Shown piece after piece: positions 34,211 through 41,672 of a DNA stretch of 64,000 bases (the stretch's first letter is position 1; every line of letters starts with the position of its first letter). Source of the stretch: Cytophagales bacterium (GTDB lineage Bacteria; Bacteroidota; Bacteroidia; Cytophagales; 172606-1); NCBI GenBank assembly GCA_030446715.1, contig JAUJMU010000002.1, positions 310,369-374,368 on the forward strand, given 5' to 3'. The position numbers and the translations under genes are program-made. Below the pieces are notes generated by a model. That model worked only from the letters and a program-made list of their open reading frames with translations. It was not told the origin of the DNA and searched no databases.

Positions 34211-35257
34211 TTACTGCATTTGTTTCCGGTAGGCTCTCAGCTTTAAAAAAGCCCTCATCCCTTCGGCAAAGGAAAGATACACAACCCCGTTCCGGTAATT
34301 GGCCTGACTGATGCGGTACAGTACGGACCAATGGCGGAACAGCACCCGGTAGGCTTCGCGGCGCGAAAAGGACGGGTCGTAAATATGCGCCGGTTCGGCC
34401 CCGGCCCCGTTCAGTTCCAGAATCTTGATGCCTTCGCCCTGATAGAGTTCAGCCAGGCTGCGGCAGCGGATGTCGTAGCGGCCGTAGTAGAACCCGTCAA
34501 TCGACTGGCTGATGCGGTCGAACACGGCCACCAGTTGATCGTTGATCAGGTAGTTGCCGTTCAAGAACTTGGTACCCCGGCTGTGGTTCCCGATGGGCAC
34601 CAGTTGGATCGCTTCCCCGGCGGGCAACACCCGGTCGAACAGGTGGGCGTACCGGTCATGCAACGTCTGGTACTGCAACCGGGCCCGGTCATTGTGCATA
34701 ATCAACTCCCGCACCGTGGAGGCACCGTCGCCGGTGAGGCTGAGGAAGGCTTTGATCACCACCGAAGAGATGTGCCCGGTAGGGCAGCCCGGGAAACGGT
34801 AGTAGAACAGCCCCAGTTCAACCGGATAGTCCACGTATTCCTGGATCAGATAGGGCGCCTTCATGCCGGCGTGGTAGGCAGCCAGTTCGGCCGGGTTGTG
34901 GAGTTTCTCGACCTTCCAGCCCCGTTCGCCTACGTCAGGCTTGGCAATGAGCGGGAAGCCGATCTCGTGCCGGTGCAGGCTTTCCCGCAATGGAATGAGA
35001 CCCGTGGCCGGGCAAATCAGCAGGGTGACGGGTTTGAGGGGGGCGGCGATCCGGTTGAGAATCTTCACCTTGGATTCCCCCAGCATCCCGCCATTCTCGA
35101 TGGATGGATTGACCGCCGAGAAGAAGAAAAAGGACCGGGCCTTCGCCGAAAGCCAGAGCCAGTACACAAATATGGGCAGGTAGATCACCTCAAACGGCCA
35201 GTACTCCCACTGCGTGAGGCGGGTCATGAAGTTGAGGTACCGGATGTAGAGCAGCAT
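34211..35257 (-). CDS. ATP-grasp (D-Ala-D-Ala ligase-like) protein
   Basis: 348 residues. A hydrophobic N-terminal stretch (WPFEVIYLPIFVYWLWLSA) suggests membrane contact. ATP-grasp signs follow: GFPLIAKPDVGERGWKVEKL, YLIQEYVDYPVELGLFYYRFP, IKAFLSLTGDGASTVRELI, and a metal site in GIKILELNGAGAEPAHIYDP (E-x-N). The domain ligates a carboxylate to an amine using ATP. Related Bacteroidota proteins are annotated only to domain level; substrate unknown. Confidence 0.82.
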   Translation of the reverse strand: MLLYIRYLNFMTRLTQWEYWPFEVIYLPIFVYWLWLSAKARSFFFFSAVNPSIENGGMLGESKVKILNRIAAPLKPVTLLICPATGLIPLRESLHRHEIGFPLIAKPDVGERGWKVEKLHNPAELAAYHAGMKAPYLIQEYVDYPVELGLFYYRFPGCPTGHISSVVIKAFLSLTGDGASTVRELIMHNDRARLQYQTLHDRYAHLFDRVLPAGEAIQLVPIGNHSRGTKFLNGNYLINDQLVAVFDRISQSIDGFYYGRYDIRCRSLAELYQGEGIKILELNGAGAEPAHIYDPSFSRREAYRVLFRHWSVLYRISQANYRNGVVYLSFAEGMRAFLKLRAYRKQMQ

Positions 35258-35456
35258 GGGGAAAACGGTGTTGTATTATTGAATTGCCGAATTGTTATAT
35301 GGCTGATTGTTGAGTGGTTAAGTGCCCGATCGGAATCAGGTCTGCAAATTGGAGGTGTAACCAATTATAAATTAACCTGATCGCTGAAAGTTAATTGCTG
35401 ACGGCTGATTATATGGCTGCATGACTACCCTCACCCAAAGCCAGCCATTCAACAAT
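35258..35456. other. AT-rich spacer with dispersed repeat words
   Basis: Contains TTATATGGCTG twice (near 35298 and 35410) and reverse-oriented words resembling those at 16385-16450 (GAATTG, TTATATGGTTG). No gene is seen. Such runs recur between genes in this window. Confidence 0.4.
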
Positions 35457-36176
35457 TTACATGATGCGGTAGGTCTGTTCGCGCCTTTGCACCAGGTCTT
35501 CGTACACCATCAGGTGTTCGCCGGATTGCTGGCGGGCAATGCTGGTGATGCTCACGGTCTGGTGCCCGCTTCCGCGGTGCATCCGGAGGCCGTTACCGGA
35601 ATCGTCCTGCCCGGCGGAATGGTGAAAATGCAGGATATCCTCCACCTGGTAACCCTCCCGGCCGGCCAGCCAACTGGCAAACCAACCTTCCCGCCGGCGG
35701 ATCACTTCGGGCGAATAAAGCGTTGCCGACGACCAGATGTAAGGCTTGCCTGCATCTTTTACGGAGAAATGAACCTCTTTTCCATCCCACCGGATTTCGG
35801 TCAGGGACAAAGCCGGTTCGGTGCGGACCACCAGCAGGGTAAAAGGCTCAATGCCCCGGAAATTGTATTCGGTGGCAAATTCACCCGCGTAATCGTAGCC
35901 AAAGAAATCCAGCAGCACTTTTCCCCGGCTCTGCCGGTAAGGCGGACAGGACCGGTGAGCCCCAAAAGCCCCGTTGAGCAGACACAGGCTTACGCCTTTG
36001 CCGGAAGTGACGATCCAGGTGCCGCCACCCACGGGGTCGCACGGGAAGACCAGCATCTGATCGTGGAGCCGGTAGCGGCCCGGGGCCCGGGCGGGCAGGC
36101 GGTCTGCACTTTCGTCCCGGTTGGAGGTCAGAATAAATCCTTTATTGCCCAGCGGCAGAAACGTCACGGTGCACAT
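35457..36176 (-). CDS. NRDE family protein (TANGO2-like)
   Basis: 239 residues from the ATG at 36176. The N-terminus MCTVTFLPLGNKGFILTSNRDES contains the family-naming NRDE motif preceded by the conserved Cys at position 2. Further signs: FPCDPVGGGTWIVTSGKGV and LLNGAFGAHRSCPPYRQSRG. The family is related to Ntn hydrolases and, in eukaryotes, to heme or lipid handling; the bacterial role is not established. Its start overlaps the end of the DinB-like gene by 35 bp, so the two are co-transcribed. An upstream in-frame start at 36296 would lie inside that gene and is rejected. Confidence 0.88.
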   Translation of the reverse strand: MCTVTFLPLGNKGFILTSNRDESADRLPARAPGRYRLHDQMLVFPCDPVGGGTWIVTSGKGVSLCLLNGAFGAHRSCPPYRQSRGKVLLDFFGYDYAGEFATEYNFRGIEPFTLLVVRTEPALSLTEIRWDGKEVHFSVKDAGKPYIWSSATLYSPEVIRRREGWFASWLAGREGYQVEDILHFHHSAGQDDSGNGLRMHRGSGHQTVSITSIARQQSGEHLMVYEDLVQRREQTYRIM

Positions 36177-36678
36177 GGGCTTGTTGATATTGAAGAGTAG
36201 AAGGGGCCACGCCAAATGAATCGGGAAGCGGTACCGGGTTGGGTATTGCCCCAAGCCCGATGCGGATGGTGGCCTGATGGTGAATACAATGTTCAAGGTT
36301 ATACACCAACTCCCGGTATAGGGTAGTTGGTATGGTTACCTTTTCGCCGGGGGCGTAGCTGGTGCATAACAGGAGGGGCTGGTCGGAGCCAACCTCCCCG
36401 ATACGCTTCATCAGGTATTCCAGTGCGGCTGCCGCAAGCGCCTGTTCTTCCTCCAGCATTTGGTTTCTGGTGCGGGCGTCGTAATCAACGGTGCCGGTCA
36501 CCAGCCCTCCGAACAAACACTGGTAAAACTCCACCAGATGCCTGACGTGCCGGCCAATGGTTCCGCCCGAGAGGACCGGCAGTGGTGTATGGAAGTGTTC
36601 AGCTTCGATTGTGCGCAGTACCGCAACCAGCTGACTCAAAGATTGAAGGGATGCCTTTTGCAGGGATGAACTATTCAT
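36142..36678 (-). CDS. DinB-like four-helix protein
   Basis: 178 residues. Metal-ligand pattern of the DinB/YfiT superfamily: GGTIGRHVRHLVEFYQCLFGG with the first His pair and ELVYNLEHCIHHQATIRIGL with the C-terminal His (HCIHHQA). This fold uses a divalent metal and often acts as a thiol-dependent transferase. The helical core covers the first ~160 residues; the tail is poorly conserved and overlaps the NRDE gene. Function in this organism is unknown. Confidence 0.75.
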   Translation of the reverse strand: MNSSSLQKASLQSLSQLVAVLRTIEAEHFHTPLPVLSGGTIGRHVRHLVEFYQCLFGGLVTGTVDYDARTRNQMLEEEQALAAAALEYLMKRIGEVGSDQPLLLCTSYAPGEKVTIPTTLYRELVYNLEHCIHHQATIRIGLGAIPNPVPLPDSFGVAPSTLQYQQAHVHRDVSAAGQ

Positions 36679-36703
36679 AGTATTGAGAAGGGAGACTTAA
36701 TAC

Positions 36704-37123
36704 TTACGACTTTCTGCTGGCCATAGGCCTCCCCAGCCGGGAGCCCAGAAAAGGAATCTGGGCCCGGCGGATCCATAGAATGCCCCCACAACTGAAAAAC
36801 ACCACCAGTCCCAGAAAGAACAGGTAGCCACCATCGCCCTGCACCTCAATGCCCAGAATGGTCAGGTGCGACACGAGGGCACCGCTGATAATGCCAACGC
36901 CCAGCAGGGCGCCGAGCCAGGCAGTACCCGGGATCAGCAGCAGCACCGAGGCAATCAGTTCGGCCACGCCGGTGCCGATACGGCCGGCGTCACCCAGACC
37001 AACTTTCCCGAAAATATAAACAGATTCCGGGGCAGCTGAAAATTTAAAGAACAGCGATTGTACCATGATCAGGGCACTGAGGCCCTGCAGGGCCCAGGAG
37101 ATGTAAAGGGATGGCTTTTTCAT
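36704..37123 (-). CDS. DoxX-like membrane protein
   Basis: 139 residues with four membrane helices (LYISWALQGLSALIMVQSLF, GVAELIASVLLLIP, LGALLGVGIISGALVSHL, YLFFLGLVVFFSCGGILW) and a short basic tail. The pattern FKFSAAPESVYIF after helix I and the G-x-x-E in helix II resemble DoxX-family proteins. Some are linked to redox or sulfur processes; no role can be derived here. It lies 25 bp upstream of the DinB-like gene, so three genes may form one operon (DoxX, DinB, NRDE). Confidence 0.78.
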   Translation of the reverse strand: MKKPSLYISWALQGLSALIMVQSLFFKFSAAPESVYIFGKVGLGDAGRIGTGVAELIASVLLLIPGTAWLGALLGVGIISGALVSHLTILGIEVQGDGGYLFFLGLVVFFSCGGILWIRRAQIPFLGSRLGRPMASRKS

Positions 37124-37301
37124 GGGGGAAACTGAATGAGGTGAGGTAAGTAGTTGTTAGTTATCAGTTGTTCGTTGTCAGATTCATAATGCACTGATCG
37201 TCAGTTTCGTAATACCACTAAAATACCCTATACTTTTGTACAGGTGCCTAAACAGGGAAAGACGAAAGGGGAAAAGGAAACTTACCGGTCTGAACTGGTG
37301 C

Positions 37302-37760
37302 TTACACTCCGTCCGTTTTGTAGAATTTAGTCCAGCTGGCATCCGCTTTCTGCTTCAGGCTGGCTTCGTCCTTGTTCCATTTAGGTAGTGTATTGTTAAA
37401 AAACTTGTTGTAAAACAGGTACAGCTTTCCGTCAACGACCTTAAATGTTTCCGGATCAATGTCTACCTTTTCACCCGTTGCACCCATTGCGTACGCACAC
37501 CAGCCACCGTACTGGGGCTCATACCCGGCGGGGTTTTGTTTAAATGTCTCCAGATTTTTGGCATTGGCAAACTGGTAGGTAGTGCCCTGATGGGAGAAGG
37601 CATTTGCCGGAGTGCCCTTCACGGCTTTTTTCTGGGTCAGATAGGCCACCGGATCATATCCCTGAAGGGCCAGCCCGGATTCCAGGTTAAACTGCTTTTT
37701 GCGTTTGTCGGCTTCAGTCTGGGCCGAGGCCGGGGTCAGGAAGACCGCGCCAGCCACCAT
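37302..37760 (-). CDS. Secreted YHS-domain protein, first of two paralogues
   Basis: 152 residues from the ATG at 37760. YHS-type core: LQGYDPVAYLTQKKAVKGT, YQFANAKNLETFKQNP and PQYGGWCAYAM, probably a small metal-binding domain. The frame can be followed upstream as KTLFLYLVSMVAGAVFLTP, ASAQ, an ideal signal peptide, but the matching ATG (37791) is out of frame by one base at a run of five A. With four A the protein would start MKTLFLYLVS. So either a one-base frameshift shortened the signal peptide or the run varies in length. A Crp/Fnr-like site lies at 37841. Confidence 0.82.
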   Translation of the reverse strand: MVAGAVFLTPASAQTEADKRKKQFNLESGLALQGYDPVAYLTQKKAVKGTPANAFSHQGTTYQFANAKNLETFKQNPAGYEPQYGGWCAYAMGATGEKVDIDPETFKVVDGKLYLFYNKFFNNTLPKWNKDEASLKQKADASWTKFYKTDGV

Positions 37761-37812
37761 GCTTACGAGATAAAGGAAGAGGGTTTTTCATAGTTGTGTT
37801 ACGTTGTTGAAT

Positions 37813-37820
37813 CAAAAGTA
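37813..37820 (-). promoter_or_regulatory. -7 promoter box for the first YHS gene
   Basis: TACTTTTG on the minus strand, 22 bp before the ATG at 37791. It lies 29.5 bp downstream of the centre of the palindrome at 37841-37858, the same spacing as at the second YHS gene. No -33 TTTG is seen. Confidence 0.65.
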
Positions 37821-37840
37821 ACACATACTCCGGAGGCCGA

Positions 37841-37858
37841 TTGTCCGGCAAGCGACAA
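37841..37858. promoter_or_regulatory. Putative Crp/Fnr-type operator, first copy
   Basis: TTGTCCGGCAAGCGACAA: 5-bp arms TTGTC/GACAA around 8 bp, extended by A/T to six. It differs at only two positions from the copy at 39494. If transcription starts about 12 bp after the first base of the -7 box, its centre is near -41.5, the position used by class II activators. Binding by the neighbouring Crp/Fnr protein is inferred. Confidence 0.7.
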
Positions 37859-37881
37859 TTGACCGGAAATAGCAAAAGTAA

Positions 37882-38039
37882 ATAGTTATTGGTTATTGGT
37901 ATGACAAAAGCTTGGTTCTTATTCGTTGATAGAACCGCTGGTAAAAACCAATGTAAAAAATTAAGGCCTGCGAACTGAACAACCAATAACCACTAACTAA
38001 TAACCAATAACTCCTAACTCCTAACCCCCAACTCCTCAA
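37882..38039. repeat. Inverted and tandem AT-rich repeat words
   Basis: AGTTATTGGTTATT (37885-37898) and AATAACCAATAACT (37999-38012) are a perfect 14-bp inverted pair. Around the second arm there is an imperfect array of TAACYNNYAA words (CTAACTAATAACCAATAAC, then CTCCTAAC repeated) running to the crp stop. Similar words occur at 37148 and 49334. They are non-coding and possibly RNA 3'-end structure. Confidence 0.6.
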
Positions 38040-38720
38040 CTACCGGAATTCAGCCGGGTTGGGGATGGTGATCTGGCTGCGGGAGTAGAGGACTTTGTTT
38101 TCCTTTTCCAGCTGATTGAGGACGGAAGTAACCGTCTGGCGGGTGGCACCGGTGAGGGAGGCAAGGTCCTGGTGGGTAAGATAGTTCTTCACGATCAGCT
38201 GATCGTTTTCCACCTTGCCGTTTACCTGGGCAAAATGCTTCAGAAACTCAATGACCCGGGTACGTACATCCTTGAAAATCAAATCGGCGTACCGGTTTTC
38301 GAGGGCTTTGAGTTTATCGCCGACCCGCCTGGTGTACTTGAGCGATATGGCCGGATTTTTTTCCAGTACCTTTTCAAAATCATCAAGGGTAAAGGAGCAG
38401 ATGATGACTTCGTCACTGATGGCCCTTGCGAATTCCGATTCGGGAGAAACATTCCGGCTGAGGGTAATTTCGCCGAACAGGTCGCCCGGCTGCATCACTT
38501 CCTTGGTCACTTCGTTGCCCGCCTCGTCGGAGGACACAATCTTGATGACGCCTTTCTTGAGTAAATAAATCCGCTTTACCGACTCGTGCGAGAAGTAGAT
38601 GATCTCGTTCTTGTGGGCCCGCTTAAAGCCGGTAATCACGCACAGCGCCTTGATTTCGGTTTCGTTCATCTGCGTAAACAACTCGTGATTGCGCAGGTAC
38701 CAGTACTTGATTGTTTCCAT
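38040..38720 (-). CDS. Crp/Fnr family transcriptional regulator
   Basis: 226 residues. N-terminal cyclic-nucleotide-binding-like domain (about 1-130: FSHESVKRIYLLKKGVIKIV, PGDLFGEITLS) and C-terminal Crp winged helix (LTHQDLASLTGATRQTVTSV, LNQLEKEN). The cysteine content is low with no N-terminal Fe-S cluster motif, so it is not a classical Fnr; the PGDLFGE pocket resembles but does not prove cAMP binding. It lies between two YHS genes on the same strand, each with a near-identical palindrome at an activator position, so these are its likely targets. Confidence 0.93.
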   Translation of the reverse strand: METIKYWYLRNHELFTQMNETEIKALCVITGFKRAHKNEIIYFSHESVKRIYLLKKGVIKIVSSDEAGNEVTKEVMQPGDLFGEITLSRNVSPESEFARAISDEVIICSFTLDDFEKVLEKNPAISLKYTRRVGDKLKALENRYADLIFKDVRTRVIEFLKHFAQVNGKVENDQLIVKNYLTHQDLASLTGATRQTVTSVLNQLEKENKVLYSRSQITIPNPAEFR

Positions 38721-38903
38721 GCAGGGAGAAGTGGATACTTGTGAGGATAAGGTTTTGCGCAGGAAGGGTGCCTGCGCCGGCGAAATACCCGGTCATTTCA
38801 AGTCCTTCCTGACGAGGCAATGTAAAGCGTAACCGCAAGGAAATTCTCTCGAAAGTATAACAATAAGATAAAAAATTTCTGCAAAAGCGAATTTGGGCAA
38901 AAA

Positions 38904-38930
38904 GACCTGCCCATCATTGCTGGGCAGGTC
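38904..38930 (-). terminator. Intrinsic terminator of the second YHS gene
   Basis: Perfect 10-bp stem GACCTGCCCA/TGGGCAGGTC with a 7-base loop. Read on the minus strand it is followed directly by TTTTT (38903 leftward). It lies 69 bp after the stop of the YHS gene at 39000 and before the crp gene, so those two are separate transcripts. Confidence 0.88.
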
Positions 38931-38999
38931 TCCGGTCCAATGAACAGCCGTGGGTTTGACCAGACCCCGAAAGGATAGCCTTCAGGTTATCCGGAAGCC

Positions 39000-39443
39000 C
39001 TACTTCTGATTAACCACCTGAGGCCAGTTGGCATCTGCCTTTTTAATGTAACCGGGTGTGTCCTTGCTCCAGGTTTCCTTCACTTTCCGGTTGTAATTCA
39101 GGTATAGTTTATTGTCCACGATTGTCCAGGCACCGGCTTCGGTGGGTGCTTTGTAGCCGCTGGACGTACCGTACGCGCAGTAGCCGCCGTACTGCGGGGC
39201 ATATTTCTCCGGATCGGCTTTAAACGCATCCAGATTTTCCTTGCTGGCAAAATGCCAGTCGGCCCCTTTCCAGGCGTATTTAAGCTCAGGGGTTCCTTTT
39301 ACGGGCTTACTTTGGGTAAAATAGGCCACGGGATCATAGCCCCGGATGGCACCGGCGTCGGTGACGAACACCGGGGATTTCTGGGCAAAAACGGGAACGG
39401 TGAGCAACAGCAACAGAATGGCAACAGATGCAATAGTTTTCAC
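39000..39443 (-). CDS. Secreted YHS-domain protein, second paralogue
   Basis: 147 residues from a GTG at 39443. Signal peptide VKTIASVAILLLLLTVPVFA then AQKSPVF. Core like the first paralogue: AIRGYDPVAYFTQSKPVKGT, WHFASKENLDAFKADP, PQYGGYCAYGTSSG, then a YLNYNRKVKETWSKD tail. The frame is open much further upstream, but that sequence overlaps the divergent DUF3667 gene and is not protein-like; the GTG is placed ideally for the signal peptide. A TACCTTTG box and a Crp/Fnr-like palindrome precede it at the same spacing as for the first paralogue. Confidence 0.88.
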   Translation of the reverse strand: MKTIASVAILLLLLTVPVFAQKSPVFVTDAGAIRGYDPVAYFTQSKPVKGTPELKYAWKGADWHFASKENLDAFKADPEKYAPQYGGYCAYGTSSGYKAPTEAGAWTIVDNKLYLNYNRKVKETWSKDTPGYIKKADANWPQVVNQK

Positions 39444-39465
39444 GGGGTTTGTCTTTTGATATGGG

Positions 39466-39473
39466 CAAAGGTA
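39466..39473 (-). promoter_or_regulatory. -7 promoter box for the second YHS gene
   Basis: TACCTTTG on the minus strand (TAnnTTTG type), 23 bp before the GTG start at 39443 and 29.5 bp downstream of the centre of the palindrome at 39494-39511. Confidence 0.65.
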
Positions 39474-39493
39474 ACACCGGGTGATCGGGGAAA

Positions 39494-39511
39494 TTGTCGG
39501 GCAGGCGACAA
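39494..39511. promoter_or_regulatory. Putative Crp/Fnr-type operator, second copy
   Basis: TTGTCGGGCAGGCGACAA, matching the copy at 37841 at 16 of 18 positions with both arms identical. It lies 51 bp upstream of the start codon; the first copy lies 50 bp upstream of its ATG. It also sits 32 bp before the divergent DUF3667 start at 39543, so it might affect that gene too. Confidence 0.7.
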
Positions 39512-39542
39512 GCGGAAGCAGAAATGCGGTGTATCCTGGGGT

Positions 39543-40277
39543 ATGGTTTGTAAAAACTGTACCCGCCCCTTCGAGGGGCTGTATTGCTACCACTGCGGCC
39601 AGCCCGCCGCTACGCACCGTATTACGACCAGAGAAATCCTGACGGACGCCATCTTCTCGGTGGTAAAAGTAAACCGGGGCTTTTTGTTTACGGCCAAAGA
39701 ATTGAGCCTGCGACCCGGAAAAGCCATTCAGCTCTACCTCGCCGGACAGCGGGTGACCTATTACGCCCCCCATAAGTACTTGTTTTTCATCGGTGCGGTT
39801 ACTTCCTTCCTCACCAGCCGCTACCACTCCTTTTCCGATGAATACACATCCGTGGGTTCTTTTGACGGGGGCACCCATACTTTCCTGCGTGCATTTTTTC
39901 AGTACGCTGATACCTACGCCACGCTGATCAACATCGTCACGATTCCCGTATTTGCCCTGTTCTCCTTCCTGCTTTTCCGGAGGAGCGGCTATAATTACGC
40001 CGAACACCTGGTGCTCAATACCTACATCACCTCGCAGCAACTGCTACTGTTTATCGGGTGGCTCCCCTTTACCCGGGCCATGCCCCTGCCCGTTGACTGG
40101 CTATTGGGTCTGTACGTTGCCATTACGCTGGGCTACAACCTGTGGGTGTACCTGCAGTTTTGCGGCGCCCGCACTGCGGCCAGCCTGCTGCGGGCCGTGG
40201 CGGCAATGGGCCTGGCTTACCTGGGGCAGTTTCTGCTCAACCTGCTCTTTTTCCATTTCGGAGGCGTGTACTTGTAA
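39543..40277 (+). CDS. DUF3667 domain-containing membrane protein
   Basis: 244 residues. The N-terminus MVCKNCTRPFEGLYCYHCGQ is a CxxC...CxxC zinc ribbon, followed by ITTREILTDAIFSVVKVNRGF and PGKAIQLYLAGQRVTYYAPH, the DUF3667 signature. About four to five membrane helices follow (KYLFFIGAVTSFLTS, LINIVTIPVFALFSFLLF, LVLNTYITSQQLLLFIGWLP, VDWLLGLYVAITLGYNLWVY). Function unknown. The frame is open from 39252 upstream, but the zinc ribbon start at 39543 is clearly the family start. Confidence 0.85.
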   Translation: MVCKNCTRPFEGLYCYHCGQPAATHRITTREILTDAIFSVVKVNRGFLFTAKELSLRPGKAIQLYLAGQRVTYYAPHKYLFFIGAVTSFLTSRYHSFSDEYTSVGSFDGGTHTFLRAFFQYADTYATLINIVTIPVFALFSFLLFRRSGYNYAEHLVLNTYITSQQLLLFIGWLPFTRAMPLPVDWLLGLYVAITLGYNLWVYLQFCGARTAASLLRAVAAMGLAYLGQFLLNLLFFHFGGVYL

Positions 40278-40317
40278 AATCAACCCTTTCCTTCTTTTCA
40301 CTCATTACCCAAACTGC

Positions 40318-41202
40318 ATGAAAGACCCGTTCCCGTTTTATTCCATCGGCCACTTTATCAACCAGCCCACCAATCCTACCCAGTTCGAGATCACCTGCTT
40401 TGAGGAGATGGAAGAACCTGACGTGGAAGACCCCCATAAGCACACCTTTTACGAAATCATCTGGATTGAGGAAGGCGTGAGCAAACAGGTGATCGATTAC
40501 CGGGAATTCGTCATTCAACCCGGCACCCTTTTCTTTATCTCCCCGGGTCAGGTGCATCAGTTCGATGAGTGGCAAGGGGTAAAGGGCGGCAGCGTCTTTT
40601 TCACGGAAAGCTTCTTCCTGCTCAACCAGCAGAACAAAGACAGACTTTTTGAGTTGAGCTTCCTGGACAATTTTTACACCAACCCCTTTCTGAGACCCGA
40701 GGCAACTGAGTACGCGGAGGTAAAACATACCATTGACTGGCTGTTCAAGGAGAAAGGCCGCACCGACCCCTCGCCCTTTATTCTTCAATCCTTGCTGCAC
40801 GTGCTGCTGGCCCGAATTCAGCGGCTTTTTGACCAACAAACTCAGAAAATAGTCACCAGGAAGCAGGTGGTCATTTACAAAAGATTCAAAGAACTGGTGG
40901 ATGTTCATTTTGCGGAGGCACTCTCCGCCGGTGCCTACGCGGAAAAGCTTCACGTAACCCAGCATCACCTCAACCACGTGGTAAAAGGCGTAACGGGAAA
41001 AACCGCCAGCGAGGTGATCCGGGCCCGGACGATGCTGGAAGCCAAACGCCTGCTGACGTTCACCGACCAGGCCGTCTCGGAAGTGGCGGCCGGACTGGGC
41101 CTGTTTGATGCTTCGTATTTTGCCCGGATCTTCAAAGCCGAAACCGGGGTATCGCCCATTGAGCTTAAGAAAGCCATCTCCGAAAAGTACCGGATAAGGT
41201 AA
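40318..41202 (+). CDS. AraC family transcriptional regulator
   Basis: 294 residues from the ATG at 40318. N-terminal cupin sensor (about 20-110: DPHKHTFYEIIWIEEGVSKQ, VIQPGTLFFISPGQVHQFDE) and C-terminal AraC double helix-turn-helix (AYAEKLHVTQHHLNHVVKGV, then VSEVAAGLGLFDASYFARIF, KAETGVSP). It probably senses a small ligand and controls the following genes on the same strand (monooxygenase, SDRs); this is inferred from order only. The reading open from 39952 is inside the DUF3667 gene and not used. Confidence 0.92.
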   Translation: MKDPFPFYSIGHFINQPTNPTQFEITCFEEMEEPDVEDPHKHTFYEIIWIEEGVSKQVIDYREFVIQPGTLFFISPGQVHQFDEWQGVKGGSVFFTESFFLLNQQNKDRLFELSFLDNFYTNPFLRPEATEYAEVKHTIDWLFKEKGRTDPSPFILQSLLHVLLARIQRLFDQQTQKIVTRKQVVIYKRFKELVDVHFAEALSAGAYAEKLHVTQHHLNHVVKGVTGKTASEVIRARTMLEAKRLLTFTDQAVSEVAAGLGLFDASYFARIFKAETGVSPIELKKAISEKYRIR

Positions 41203-41235
41203 TTTTCCTGCTAGCACCGGGGCAGCTTGCCTGCC

Positions 41236-41243
41236 TACTTTTG
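41236..41243 (+). promoter_or_regulatory. Putative -7 promoter box for the monooxygenase-SDR pair
   Basis: TACTTTTG, 39 bp before the ATG at 41283 and in the gap after the araC-type gene, with TTTTC about 30 bp upstream in place of a TTTG. Confidence 0.5.
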
Positions 41244-41282
41244 TGGCGTTGGTTTCAACTAAACACCAACCACGACACAATC

Positions 41283-41672
41283 ATGAAAACCTTTCAGGCA
41301 GGCCAGTATAAGGAGCAAACAAACATGGATAATCCATCTCATGAAGCGGAGCCAGCTTATTTATCAGTGATAGGAACGCCTGGAAAAGAAGAAATGCTCA
41401 AGGAGGCGCTGCTGAAAGTAGTAACGCAAACGCACCGTGAACCGGGCAACATTCAGTTTGATCTGTACCAGTCAAATGATGATCCTGAGCTGTTTATGCT
41501 GTACGAAAATTTCGTTGACCCTGCCGCACTGGCCTTACACTTCGAGCAGGCGTATACCAAAGAGCTGGTCAACCGGTTTGACGAATTACTCGCCGGGCCC
41601 CTGGTTGCCTGGCGGCTCACCAAAATCAGCCAGGACAATAGATTCAAAACCAATAAACGTATCGGACAATGA
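41283..41672 (+). CDS. Antibiotic biosynthesis monooxygenase (ABM) domain protein, YgiN-like
   Basis: 129 residues from the ATG at 41283. The ABM ferredoxin-like dimeric barrel is recognised from VIGTPGKEEMLKEALLKVV, TQTHREPGNIQFDLYQSNDD, FMLYENFVDPAALALHFEQ and YTKELVNRFDELL. Such small proteins act as quinol or similar cofactor-free oxygenases. The stop overlaps the next start (ATGA at 41669), so it is translationally coupled to an SDR. This pairing (ABM plus SDR) is common and points to joint handling of a quinone-like or carbonyl substrate. Confidence 0.85.
   Translation: MKTFQAGQYKEQTNMDNPSHEAEPAYLSVIGTPGKEEMLKEALLKVVTQTHREPGNIQFDLYQSNDDPELFMLYENFVDPAALALHFEQAYTKELVNRFDELLAGPLVAWRLTKISQDNRFKTNKRIGQ

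Noticed and set aside
34331-35380. 349-codon open frame on the plus strand
   Set aside because: Antisense to the ATP-grasp gene, with no domain signal.
39444-40040. Long N-terminal extension of the second YHS protein
   Set aside because: The frame stays open, but this part is antisense to the DUF3667 gene and would place the signal peptide in mid-protein. The GTG at 39443 fits better.
40237-41280. 347-codon open frame on the minus strand
   Set aside because: Antisense to the AraC-type regulator, which has complete cupin and HTH domains.
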